A stretch of DNA of 64,000 bases from Apostichopus japonicus. Its lineage: Eukaryota > Echinodermata > Holothuroidea > Aspidochirotida > Stichopodidae. The notes below the pieces were generated by a model. That model saw only the letters and a program-made list of their open reading frames with translations, was not told the origin of the DNA and made no database searches. Both the position numbers and the translations under genes were made by a program. The stretch lies in contig NC_092568.1 in NCBI RefSeq assembly GCF_037975245.1, positions 250,001-314,000 of the forward strand, given 5' to 3'. Of this stretch, positions 12,601 through 21,347 are shown in pieces; the stretch's first letter is position 1; the number at the start of each line of letters is the position of its first letter.

Positions 12601-15600
12601 ATCAAATAGAAAACTATAAGAAGAAGAAGCAACCATGAATGTGAAAGCTATACTCATCTCTATAATGGAACAGTTGCCTTTTAGAAACATTTGTTGAATA
12701 TTAATACTCCTTTTTGTTCTCTTCTCACAACCAACTTGCTATTTGCATATTAAATTGTGGATGTTAATCTTCGGTGTATTCCTATATATGCGTTTCTCGT
12801 CTGTCCTCTCACGACAAATGCACTCTGAAGCTCACGATTCCGTTTCAATTCCATTCAAACCTCTTACCAAAATACCAGCAAAAATAAAATAAATGAAGAT
12901 AGACAGATGGTACTTTATTTAATTCCTCTAGTTTGGTAGCGACTTCCTCTCGGTATCCCAGTAAGATGCAGATGGAATGTGATTGGAGAAATGATTTTGT
13001 GTTTTCCCTCCTCTCTTTTATTTCCAGATTAACGGAACTACAAGGTAGGAGGAAGACAGATGCCTCTCCTCTCATAAAACCATCTCCAGGCAGTAAGCAT
13101 TTGACTTTTACTTGAGAGAAACACTATGAAAGAACTGAGTTTTTTTCATGATAAAGTTACCCTAACAGAACAGATTTCAAAACAGTTACCTTTTAGAGAA
13201 GAAAAAGTCATGATAAAAAATTAGATGAAAACAGTTTTTGCTTTTTAATGTCTTGTTCATTAACAGGGATGTAGATTTATTATTAAGTGAACTGTTGAAT
13301 ATTCATTGGCAATATTTACTCAGTTTTTGTCAATACTGTTACTGAAAGTGGCCCGGAAAAATAATTAAAGTAAAACAAATAAGGTATTAATTAGTGTTAA
13401 TACTGACATCTAGTTGTGCTAATTCTCTCTACGTTCTTAATAAGATTGAATTTGGTCAATTATGCATTTTTTGCCCCACATAAAACATTTGTAAATCTAA
13501 GGGTAATCATTTTGTGACCTCTTTGAATTAAATGCTTCAAAACTGGTGCTTAGATCTCGTGAGCTTTAGACCAAACAAAGATTTATCGAGAAAATAATGA
13601 TCTTAAGCTCATCCCTCATGACCTGATGTATCTAATTGTGTTTCTTTTATATGATCTGTGATCCTTTCATGTAGTTGTCATGGTTACTGTTTCCTTCATC
13701 TTTCTCCTCCGTTTCCTGTAGGGATGAGTTCTCCCAGCAATGTTAGGTGAGTATCCCATATCGTCCTGGGGAAGTCTCAACTGCTGTATTTTTATTCCTA
13801 AATAACAGAAATATTTTGTAACTCTGAGCAAGTATTTGCTTGCCAACTGTTGAACTGTAGTAATATCAAACCAGTCCTTTGCAGGGCGATGAACTAGAAA
13901 TTATTGGGTGCCAAATCAAGAATATCTGTGGGAATGGCATGCTTTTAGTCAGAGTGGCGGCGGGTTTTATAGAATTGGCCAGTGTCCAAAACAAATAAAT
14001 GCAATCTCAGACAGTCATGGAACCAATAATCGAGGTTGCTGGAGACAAGATCGTCGATTTCCTTTGAATGTAACTCCATTTTACTCTTTTTATAATATGT
14101 TCATCTGGTTGGACAATCATCTTTGCCATTAAGATAACCATGATAGAAACATTTAGTAGGCGCAACGGACAACCAGCGGCCTCTCTTCAAAATGAAAAGT
14201 CATGATCCCTACATTGCAATGTTGTAGTAAGGGAAATGAAACCAGCTGTTTTGGATAAACAAGAATCTAAAAATAGCTGCTTCCTTTAAAAAAAACGTCT
14301 GTTTTCAAACTTGTTATATTGCCATTTATTTGTTAGTGTGCGAAACAGGGCAAACAGCTTTTAAACATTTTCAGTAAGAAGTTGGATCTCAAGTGCAGGT
14401 TAAATATGGACATGTTTACATAATAATATGCATTTTAATTTCACTTTGATAATATGAATTTTGTCTTTATTACTGATCATTATTCTTCACTTTTTCGTTT
14501 TGTAGTGAGGCAAGCATGCTGGGAAGAGGTGAGATTTCTCTCTATTGTTTTAAATGTTAGGAACCGTATTTGTTCCCCAAACTCTTCATTTCTATCATCT
14601 GCTTCCTCCCCCCCTTCCCATCCAACCCCCCCACCCCATTCTTTGCTTCCCATTTGCCCAAGAATCTGAAGTTTGGAGTGTATTGCTTTCTACCATGATT
14701 AGATAATGCAAATTAAAAGATGGCTGGTAATGTTGATTCATTACTTTCATTTCCCAGATCAACCCAGTCGCAACAGTCTACTAGACGATGCCCCCTCACC
14801 GCCAATCATCGGAGGACAGAGACAGTCACCCTCAGAGATGAAAGAACGTCCACCCTCACGTCCCCTCAGGGTCTCCAGACAGGGACGTCCACCGTCCTAT
14901 CACGAAGACTTCTTCCCTCCCGAAGAAATGATGCCACCACACGATGGCCCGTTTGGCAGGGGACCACCGCCAGGTGGGTTCCCTCCAGATCCATACGGCC
15001 CACCGCCACCAAGGGATGGTCCTTTTATGCCACCAGGGATGGACTTTGATGGTCCTCTTCCTCCTGATATGGGCTATGGCCCACCTGGACCATATGACTT
15101 TGGTCCTGGCGGCCCACCACCCTCCATGGGTGGCGATCCAAGGTTTCCACCTTTCCTAGGCCCTCATCCAGATGACTTTGGACCAGATAGGCCATTTCCA
15201 CCAATGGACCCTAGTATGGGGCCTCCACCATTCAGAGGTCCACCTCCCAACTGGGATGATGGTAGACTACCCCCTCCTGGTATGAGGGGCCCACCACCAC
15301 CACCTTCAAGTGATCCTAGTGAGTCTAAAAATATTTTAAATTTTGCAAATATGAAAATTGAGTGATTGTGATGTTATCCAGTCAACCGTTACATTTCGAT
15401 GGTGACTAAAAGCTTTGTTCCTCGTTGGCAGCTGTGGTCAGTTGTGTATCATGTTACAGTTTACCTGATGACTTAATTTTATTTTTCAGCTAACGTTCAT
15501 TTCGTTTGTCTTAAAAAATCACAGTATGAAACTAAATATTCTTAATTAAAATTGTTCAACCCCATCTGAGCATCGTCACACAATTGCAACATAATTAGCA

Positions 15601-17399
15601 ATGTTTTAGCAGGTAAGCCTGAAGAAATTAACTCCCAGAGTAACTTTCAATCTCATAATTATCCCAGGTTTTAATAGACCGACTAGTCGCGGTGGGATCC
15701 CTCCACAAGCCCACAACCAATTACATCAAGGTCCACGTACTTCATCACCACACAATCCGGAGGGCGGTATAACAGATTCTCAGGTATGTCTTTAATGTCC
15801 TTAAAAATGCCAAAAGTTGTGCCGTATTTGTCTCAATCAGAAGCTGTAAATTCATACTCTCATATCTTATAATAGGTGCATGGATCACATCTCCAATGGT
15901 GTGGAACAGCTTGCCATCTCATATACGTGCAATAACTAACGTGAATACTTTCAAGAAAAGCCTGAAAACTCATATCTTTAGTTTATGTTGATAATAATTT
16001 TTCCTTGTTTTAGCCTGTTATACTATATAGTTCTTATCCTGTTTTATGGTGAATTAACATTGTAAGGGCGTTCCCGCTTTTTTAGTGATTCCTGCTATTT
16101 TTTCACTGTTTTAATTTTAAGGTTTACTATTTTTTGTTTCGTTTAATTGATTTGTTGCTTTTTATTAGATTTATATTAGATTTAGATTATATATACAGCG
16201 CCTTGAGTTTGTTTTACATTGTAAGGCGCTTTATAAATCTTATTTATTATAAATTATTATTATTATTATTATTATTATCACATATAATTGCAGTACAGTA
16301 GTTAATTGCGAACACCTCCTCAATCTGCACGATCCTCTCATTTATTTCACAAGTTTTTTCATTAATTAGGTACAAAGCTTTGCAATAATTTTGTTTCTTC
16401 GTTTAGGTCAGAGGTGACATGAGTTTTATAAAACTGAGGTCTCAAGATTCTACAAACTCCTCTGTGTTCCCACTGACTTTTGGGGATCTATTATGTTATA
16501 ATGATCTTGTCCGGTTGTTATTCTTTCAACTAAACCTTCGCAAATGCATCAATCTCACGTCTTGAATAACAGACACCATGTTTTTTTTTTCATGCTGGTC
16601 GTTTGAGTTTTACAATAGTCTTTTTATCTCTACTGGCTTGTCATCCACATCATAGGATTTTTTTTGTTTTTTTTGTTGCATAATTATCATGATAGCACTA
16701 TGATTTATCCAAATCAAGTTTTGTGGGTTCTTGGTTGCATGCCATGGTACCGTTTTCAAATCTTAGTTTATTCAACACGTTTTTTTCCGTCTGGAGGCCA
16801 TATGAACCTTTCAAGAGTGCCATGATTGCTGAGTTTTTGATATATCTTGCTACTTGATTCATTACCATTTTAGGGTAAGATTAGCCTCATTAATTGCCCA
16901 CATGCCTGGCTGCCGTTATGCCTCCTCTCCAAAATTAATCATCGACTCGTGTGAGATCTTTTTCCAGCACCTGTGGGGTTGTAAAAGCCTACATTCAATG
17001 GTCGATAGTCATTTATCAAAACATTCGCCTCTAGTTAACTAACAAATTGTTTCCGCAATGCTCTCGGGAAAAAAACCGAGAATCTAGAAACTTAAAAAAA
17101 TGCAACGATTTCAAACTCCCAAGAGGGCAAAATATATCTCTCAGTTTTCAAATTGCTTGAAACTCTTTTTATGTCTCTGTCGATGATGAAGAAGAAGCAC
17201 ATTATCCGTTTCTTTTCCGTTTTAGTCTATCAACCTTTCGCCGCTTTTTAAAGATTTAAGAAAAAGGAAAACTCAAAATAAAAAGTAGTGATTTGATATG
17301 ATATTCTACTTTTTACATGTTACATCAACTGTGCGTCTACTTTCACAGAATCAATCGGCACAAAATCAGGGCAGGAGGCTACCAAGCGTACAGCCTTAA
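553..17399 (+). CDS. MIA3: TANGO1/MIA3-like (or cTAGE5) C-terminal half, 14 exons, 5' end outside window
   Basis: Family role: TANGO1/cTAGE5 proteins sit at ER exit sites and help load bulky cargo such as procollagen into COPII carriers; the cytosolic coiled coil assembles the machinery and the proline-rich tail binds Sec23. Seen here: joined exons 553-607, 884-930, 1363-1453, 2575-2713, 3276-3377, 4031-4091, 4728-4763, 4984-5051, 13028-13092, 13722-13746, 14506-14528, 14758-15318, 15668-15783 and 17349-17399 all have AG/GT borders and compatible phases, giving 479 residues and a TAA. Residues 1-200 are charged coiled coil. A stretch with IEKSERSFRQQ then IAAHEKKSHESW matches the family's conserved block before the proline-rich domain. 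Residues about 238-440 are rich in P, G, D and PPP motifs. Missing: SH3 domain and membrane segments, expected upstream of base 1. TANGO1 versus cTAGE5 cannot be decided from this half. Small exons in the 8-kb intron could have been missed. Confidence 0.9.
884..930 (+). CDS. MIA3: TANGO1-like exon b
   Basis: Acceptor CCACTCCAG, donor GTGAGT. Completes a Glu codon and encodes VDNEARIQQLLDVNK (residues 19-34), ending in phase 0. Start of the amphipathic coiled coil. Confidence 0.8.
1000..1095 (+). repeat. Three tandem ~32-bp units resembling a tRNA B box
   Basis: Units near 1000, 1031 and 1064 share a CAGGTTCGATACCA / CCGGTTCGATTCCCA / CCAGGTTTCATCC core followed by a variable stretch and ATAAAA or CAAAATG. 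The second unit contains an exact GGTTCGATTCC, the consensus of the tRNA-type RNA polymerase III B box. I see no tRNA cloverleaf. Confidence 0.5.
1363..1453 (+). CDS. MIA3: TANGO1-like exon c (coiled coil)
   Basis: Acceptor CATTTTGCAG, donor GTAAAG. Residues 35-64, beginning ANVKINLLEDERKALEEKL. Heptad-like spacing of Leu/Ile in a Glu/Lys-rich context supports coiled coil. Leaves one base for the next exon. Confidence 0.85.
1955..2560 (+). repeat. Degenerate ~37-bp minisatellite in TANGO1-like intron
   Basis: About 15 diverged units with the core CCATATTATGAGGTGGTGTT followed by a variable segment ending in CTG(T)TTCATTG. Unit starts are spaced roughly 31-46 bp. The array ends only a few bases before the pyrimidine tract and acceptor of exon d (2575). 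Confidence 0.85.
2575..2713 (+). CDS. MIA3: TANGO1-like exon d (coiled coil)
   Basis: Acceptor TTCTGTTAG, donor GTATGT. Residues 65-110, including KLEVLTEYFKGKEVEMQR, a segment typical of the TANGO1/cTAGE5 coiled coil. The acceptor lies directly after the minisatellite at 1955-2560. Confidence 0.9.
3276..3377 (+). CDS. MIA3: TANGO1-like exon e (coiled coil)
   Basis: Acceptor ATCATGTAG, donor GTGAGC. Residues 111-144: starts RKLGKEEALKFHSQKEL and ends in ADLSNYK, the Lys being split with the next exon. Confidence 0.9.
4031..4091 (+). CDS. MIA3: TANGO1-like exon f (conserved block)
   Basis: Acceptor TCGTTACAG, donor GTGAGA. Residues 145-165, QQIQDLKDEIEKSERSFRQQ, ending in phase 0. Together with the next exon this is the best family diagnostic in the gene: vertebrate TANGO1 has a TERSF.. 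segment followed by an HEKK..ENW segment at the same place. Confidence 0.93.
4728..4763 (+). CDS. MIA3: TANGO1-like exon g (36-bp microexon)
   Basis: Acceptor TTTTTTTTTCTAG with a strong pyrimidine tract, donor GTAAGC. Encodes exactly twelve residues, IAAHEKKSHESW (166-177), phase 0 on both sides, so skipping it would keep the frame. The sequence matches the family's HEKK..W segment. Confidence 0.9.
4984..5051 (+). CDS. MIA3: TANGO1-like exon h (end of coiled coil)
   Basis: Acceptor TATTCGATAG, donor GTGAGA. Residues 178-199, LAHRVSERKLKEATKEVASM then RQ plus two bases. Corresponds to the last coiled-coil stretch before the proline-rich region of the family. Followed by a nearly 8-kb intron. 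Confidence 0.88.
6015..6022. repeat. Target site duplication, left copy
   Basis: ATGCTACT directly before the element; identical to 7272-7279. Perfect identity suggests an insertion that is not very old. Confidence 0.85.
6023..7271. mobile_element. Non-autonomous hAT-type DNA transposon with 8-bp TSD
   Basis: The left end CAGGGCTCGAATTTCG and the right end, read on the opposite strand, CAGGGCTTGAAATAAG form imperfect terminal inverted repeats starting with CAGGG, as in hAT elements. The element is flanked on both sides by the exact 8-bp direct repeat ATGCTACT (6015-6022 and 7272-7279), the hAT target-duplication length. Inside each end are several copies of a GGGCA..AAGGCCA motif, looking like subterminal transposase-binding repeats. 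No transposase frame is visible in 1,249 bp, so it depends on a partner element. GC-rich ends contrast with the AT-rich middle. Confidence 0.85.
7272..7279. repeat. Target site duplication, right copy
   Basis: ATGCTACT directly after the element; identical to 6015-6022. Confidence 0.85.
13028..13092 (+). CDS. MIA3: TANGO1-like exon i (coiled coil to linker)
   Basis: Acceptor TTTATTTCCAG, donor GTAAGC (earlier GTAGGA at 13045 is a weaker alternative). Completes an Arg codon, then LTELQGRRKTDASPLIKPSPG. The position equals the family's LT/LQ segment followed by a proline linker, and phases fit exons h and j. The alternative donor would not give the phase needed downstream without another exon. 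Confidence 0.75.
13722..13746 (+). CDS. MIA3: TANGO1-like exon j (25-bp microexon)
   Basis: Acceptor GTTTCCTGTAG, donor GTGAGT. Encodes RMSSPSNV plus two bases. Short, but both splice sites are strong and the phase is consistent with its neighbours. Ser/Pro-rich linker. Confidence 0.65.
14506..14528 (+). CDS. MIA3: TANGO1-like exon k (23-bp microexon)
   Basis: Acceptor TTCGTTTTGTAG, donor GTGAGA. Encodes SEASMLGR plus one base that completes an Asp codon in the next exon. Exons j and k together are 48 bp, so they could be included or skipped as an in-frame pair. Confidence 0.65.
14758..15318 (+). CDS. MIA3: TANGO1-like exon l (proline-rich, Sec23-binding type)
   Basis: Acceptor TCATTTCCCAG, donor GTGAGT. 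Largest exon (561 bp, residues 238-424). It begins DQPSRNSLLDDAPSPPIIGG and becomes P/G/D/F-rich with many PPP triplets (GPPPPRDG, GPPPSMGG, PPPFRGPPP, PPPGMRGPPPPP). In TANGO1/cTAGE5 such PPP motifs bind the COPII coat subunit Sec23. The base composition is far more GC-rich than the flanking introns. Confidence 0.93.
15668..15783 (+). CDS. MIA3: TANGO1-like exon m
   Basis: Acceptor TTATCCCAG, donor GTATGT. Residues 425-463: begins SFNRPTSRGGIPPQAHNQ and ends GGITDSQ in phase 0. Proline-rich tail. The following intron carries the truncated LINE. Confidence 0.85.
15875..15991 (+). pseudogene. Reverse transcriptase C-terminal fragment
   Basis: In frame from 15875: PMVWNSLPSHIRAITNVNTF, then KKSLKTHIFSLC and TGA at 15989-15991. 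The WNSLP..IR....TF...LK..L/IF pattern is the usual end of LINE reverse transcriptases. No frameshift or stop occurs inside the 38 codons, but the catalytic part is absent, so it is a dead fragment. Confidence 0.85.
15875..16279 (+). mobile_element. 5'-truncated LINE (L2/CR1-like) 3' end
   Basis: The insertion starts inside the reverse transcriptase C-terminus (15875-15991) and continues through a T-rich 3' untranslated region. It includes a stem-like GCGCCTTGAG .. AAGGCGCTTTATAA segment near 16198-16237, then an (ATT)n tail to 16279. This 3' architecture, with microsatellite tail instead of poly(A), is typical of L2/CR1-type non-LTR elements. It lies in sense orientation in the intron between exons m and n. 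I could not define target duplications. Confidence 0.85.
17349..17399 (+). CDS. MIA3: TANGO1-like terminal coding exon n
   Basis: Acceptor CTTTCACAG. Encodes NQSAQNQGRRLPSVQP then TAA at 17397-17399. Phase agrees with exon m. It is short and low in information, so a different last exon is possible. Confidence 0.7.
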   Translation, partial: NQSAQNQGRRLPSVQP

Positions 17400-17490
17400 C
17401 GTCAAAATTAAATTAGTAAGTACAAGGCTGATTTTGCTTTTATGTAATATAGATGTATACATAAATAAGTAAAGAACAACACACCAGAAA

Positions 17491-17548
17491 AATTCCACTT
17501 CACAACCGGTTTCGTCCTTTTGGGACTCATCAGGCGAAGGTAGGAATT
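17491..17548 (-). ncRNA. Type I hammerhead ribozyme with minimal stem III
   Basis: Read on the - strand: stem I outer helix AATTCC, then TAC, inner helix CTTCGC, core CTGATGA, stem II GTCC-CAAAA-GGAC, core GAA, stem III ACCGGT, unpaired T, then GTGAAG (pairs with CTTCGC including one G-U), T, and GGAATT (pairs with the outer AATTCC). All conserved core bases are present. Stem III is the self-complementary ACCGGU with no loop, so a monomer could barely fold it, whereas two copies could pair; that minimal, dimer-capable form is known for hammerheads in Penelope-like elements and retrozymes. The predicted cut is after the U at 17504. The stem I internal loop and the CAAAA loop are placed for the usual tertiary contact. 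It is antisense to the TANGO1-like gene. Confidence 0.9.
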
Positions 17549-17913
17549 GAACCCGGGATCTTGTACATATAGATATATATATTTATCCCAAATAATGACA
17601 GAAAATAACGTTAGGGAAATTGAGTGGAAATGCAGACATATATTGCTGCTTTTGACAGCGACGCAAATATTTTCAAAATGCTGACTTTTGATGTTTCTGA
17701 ACATTTGGTGAACTGTATGCTTTTATATTGACACTTGAACCACTGAGCTTGAAATAATAAGTACCCGATATCGAACAGCAAAATGCCAGCGCAAAATGCG
17801 CTATACAAGTGCAAAAATTTATAGCACTTTTTTTACACATGGAACAATAGTAGTTTTGCATGAGACAAATATTTCAGGGCCTTCAAACCTGCTGCACCAA
17901 CTTTAAAACCTAA

Positions 17914-17919
17914 AATAAA
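17914..17919 (+). terminator. Candidate polyadenylation signal, TANGO1-like gene
   Basis: First exact AATAAA after the stop codon that I found, about 515 bp downstream. Further AATAAA copies occur at 18919 and 18990. No cleavage-site evidence is available, so the choice is a guess. Confidence 0.3.
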
Positions 17920-19299
17920 TGTTTGAACCTAAATTAAATTATTTTTCCTTCTTTACTTCCAGGTTTTCACGCAAATTATTGTGCAGTTTAAAAATACCAA
18001 CGACATTCATCAAGAATATTTTAATTGGAACTTACAAGAGTAGAAAGGACGAAATTTTGTGAACATTGAATGTAGTAGCATTTAAAAAACATTTAAAACT
18101 TTGATAGACTTTGGCAAACATTTTGGCAAAACTTAAAATGAAATTGACCAAGCTACGAAATACTTATTGCGGTAAACAATAGAAGTTGAACTTTGTCCTT
18201 TTTTTCTCATTGTTTTAGCATCCGTTCTATGTAAAATATCATCAACTCTGTTATGGTTGGTAGAACAATTCCTTAGGAAGCTTAGCAGGTTTGGCTTGAT
18301 GGCTGCCGTAATGAAGCGGTGACTCTACGATTGATGTAGCATGCTTGAATCTTGTATGCCTCATGTAAGCGTTCGCTATTAACCTACCCCTTCCTGCCCC
18401 CTGCCCCTGCCCCCCCCTCATGAGGTTATTATCAAATTTGTCTTAAATGAGTATTCCAAAAAGTTAATTCATATTTGTGTAAAAAAGAAGCCATCTAACT
18501 TGATTTAGAAATATGGTTAATATTACTCATTACTCATGTTATGACTTATATTTATAACAGAAACGTTCTGGTTTCATTAATTGCCACACGTTATTACTCA
18601 GGGTCAGCCTAAGGTCATACTTTCACCTCATAAGTGTCATATGTAAGCTTAAGCTCATCTCTGATTAACAATGTTTAGGATTTGACCACTACACAAGTAA
18701 AGAGCTTGGATTATCTTTTTTGGGGGGTTTCTTGAAAGAAAGAAAAAAAGGGAAGAGTGACAGGAGATATTGTGAGAATAATTGTCAAAAAAAAAAATTG
18801 AAATCTCTTACCAAAATATGAGAATGTTTCATTCTTTCTTGTCTGGAAATGGACAAATGTTTGTTCCTTTTCTTCAAATCATTATTAAACAGTTTACCAT
18901 GTTGTCCATGACAGGGTAAATAAATATTTGCACAAATGTTGTTGCAGACATTTTGTTACCTTGACCATTCTAGCATTTTGTTTTTAAGCAATAAAATGAC
19001 CTCTGTTTTGGACTCTTGAACTGAATACATCACTTCTGTGTTTTTCTTACCCCCAGGAGCTCTCTAACTTAGAAAAAAGTTGCAACTATTTTTCATGAAA
19101 AGTGGATTGAACTGTTTTAACTTGAGTATCTTTGGCTGAGAATGATTCAGTTACACAAGGGACAGATACCACAATGTCCTATGGAGAGTTGAAGTTATAT
19201 TAGTGGTAATTGAAATGATTTTCCAAGAGGCCTCGGTGTTAACATTTTAGCGTGATTTTATTTTGGTTTAATGGGAGACGAAGGTACATTGACACAATA

Positions 19300-19765
19300 C
19301 AGTTTACAGAATTTAGATTTTAGTACTTTCTGGAAGTTGAAACACAATAGGTCATGTTTCTGGGTAGTTCAAAAACTTTTTGAATGACTGATGTCACTGC
19401 TATGAAAATGTGTGGTAGTTCAATAAAGAATTGAGATCTGTTTTGCAACAGAATTTCTTTCAAACCTTTACGGACGTCTGTTATGATGTAAGTGCGATTA
19501 AGCACAGTTACAAAATTTAGTTTACAAAAATGATGTAAGTGCAATTAAGCACAGTTTACAAAATTTAGATTTTAGTACTTTCTGGAAGTTGAAACTCATA
19601 AAGTCATTTTTCTGGTAGTTCAAAAACTTTTTGAATGACTGATGTCACTGCTATGAAAATGTGTGGTAGGTCAAAAAAGAATTGAGATCTGTTTTGCAAC
19701 AGAATTTCTTTTAAACCTTTACGGACCTCTGCTATGATTTAAGTGCAATGAAGCACAGTATATTT
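19300..19765. repeat. 252-bp tandem duplication
   Basis: The segment containing TAGTACTTTCTGGAAGTTGA (19321) recurs at 19573 with the following ~190 bp nearly identical (ACTGATGTCACTGCTATGAA, GAGATCTGTTTTGCAACAGA). The copies differ by scattered substitutions. A further short AAGCACAGTTTACAAAATTT piece is repeated at the junction. Confidence 0.9.
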
Positions 19766-21304
19766 TCAGTTCTATAGATTTGGGGAGACATGTTATGTTG
19801 TCAGGGCAACCAGCGGCTTTAAGCAGGGTGGAGATTAACCGTTAGGGGTAACATAGGTCGGGTTTAAACTCATGTATTCGACTTTTCATTATTAAAAGCA
19901 AATTGACCAATAGCTTAACCTGGCGAGGGTATTGTGTTTCATTTGATTGTTATAATTTTTTTCCTTGTTTATTTTGTGTATCTGTTTTTTGTTTTATGAT
20001 TTTTTTTGGTGGGGAGGGGTTGGGCTTTTGAGAAGTTCATTGTAGCTAAAATGTTGTTTAATCATCAAATATGTTGAGTTTTGTTCATTTAACTTTTGAA
20101 AAAGGGGGGGGGGCAGGCTCATATATTTGTGAACTAGAATAGTTTGGCTCATATTTGTAGAGTCATAACAATTGAAACAAAATAATTTTTAATAATTTGT
20201 AGGTCACAATAGCCATTGAACTAGGAAGCAGCATTCAACAATACTGGTTCAAACCTGGTATTTATTAAATGTCCTCATTCCAAGAACTGATGACATGATG
20301 ACTGTTTGAATAAGAAATTAAATTGAAATCCAATCCAAGGAAGGCATTACTACACAGGTATCTAGCATAGTAGCTAGGATTATCTTCTCACCAACTTTTG
20401 AGGACATAGCCCAAAAAATGTCTCAAGAATATTTGAGAAAGTTACTCCTTAGGGGAAAAAAATACCATCTTTTTTTGTCCATATTCTTACGAGTGTATGA
20501 TTTTATTAATAAATATATTGTTATGGTGCAGTCAATCGTGCTTCGGTGTTTCACAAAATGTCTTCAGATCACAATGTGTGTACTGTCTATATTCTGTTGT
20601 TGTTAAATTCTGTTCGTTAGTTTGCTCTCTTGATGGATTCGGATCTTGTGCTAAGTCTTGTCAGTGTTTTATCTTCTAAGCTTGCAAGAAACTCTTTAAT
20701 TCTCTCTAAAAGTCTTCTTCAAGATTCCGTCTTTTTTTTCCCCGTTTAAATTAGATTAAATTAAATTCCCTTAAGGCAAATTGACCTGACCCCGTTTACT
20801 CTCCATCACAATACCTGTCTCTAATAGAATCTTTTGGGGTGTTGTTTCTCGTAAAGACACATTGTATTTTGATGTGCAGTGAACAGAAGAAGTGCAATAT
20901 GTGTTTTCAAGCTGACCAGAATTTACCGTCTGTTATATGCTAAAAAAATTATTGTCGAATTTGCTATGTTTTTTTTCTTGTTTATATTCTACACTTGTTT
21001 GATAAGTGTTTTACTTTGTTATATTAAGAAGAATCAAATTAGTTTGGTGAATTAATTTGATCACCTCCCTTGAATAATAACAAATATTTGATTTATTCAG
21101 AATTTTCGTTTTTCTCAGTTTTTCCACCTACGGTATGTTACAGGATATTTACTCCACATGGGAGTGGGATTTCAGTAGTTTGTTTATTTATAGTCAGTCT
21201 CTTCAGTTTAGTAGTTAATTTTGTAGCCATTTCTATCATTTTCACTTAAAATTTGGTCAGATTGACCCAAAAGCTGAATATGTTAGCATTACGTATTATC
21301 TATT

Positions 21305-21347
21305 ATCGGTTAACCGATCCTTCTTATAATGCTATCGGTTAACCGAT
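21305..21347. repeat. Two identical 14-bp palindromes 29 bp apart
   Basis: ATCGGTTAACCGAT occurs exactly at 21305-21318 and 21334-21347. Each is a perfect dyad. A diverged AATCGGTAC follows near 21392 and GCGGTTAACGGC near 21471. Could be a pair of protein-binding sites or the end of a DNA transposon. Confidence 0.7.

Larger units (their letters stand above)
5052..13027 (+). other. ~8-kb intron of the TANGO1-like gene
   Basis: No exon with a convincing reading frame and splice sites was found. Content: AT-rich sequence, the hAT-type element at 6023-7271, short G/C runs (for example 7591-7605, 8110-8140), GA-rich and T-rich simple sequence, and a TTTATTTA run near 10724-10745. Short open frames here are ordinary for the composition. 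Confidence 0.7.

Noticed and set aside
14720-15159. Alternative-frame open reading frames in the proline-rich exon
   Set aside because: Shadows of the GC-rich TANGO1-like exon l; only one frame joins in phase with neighbours and shows the PPP motifs.
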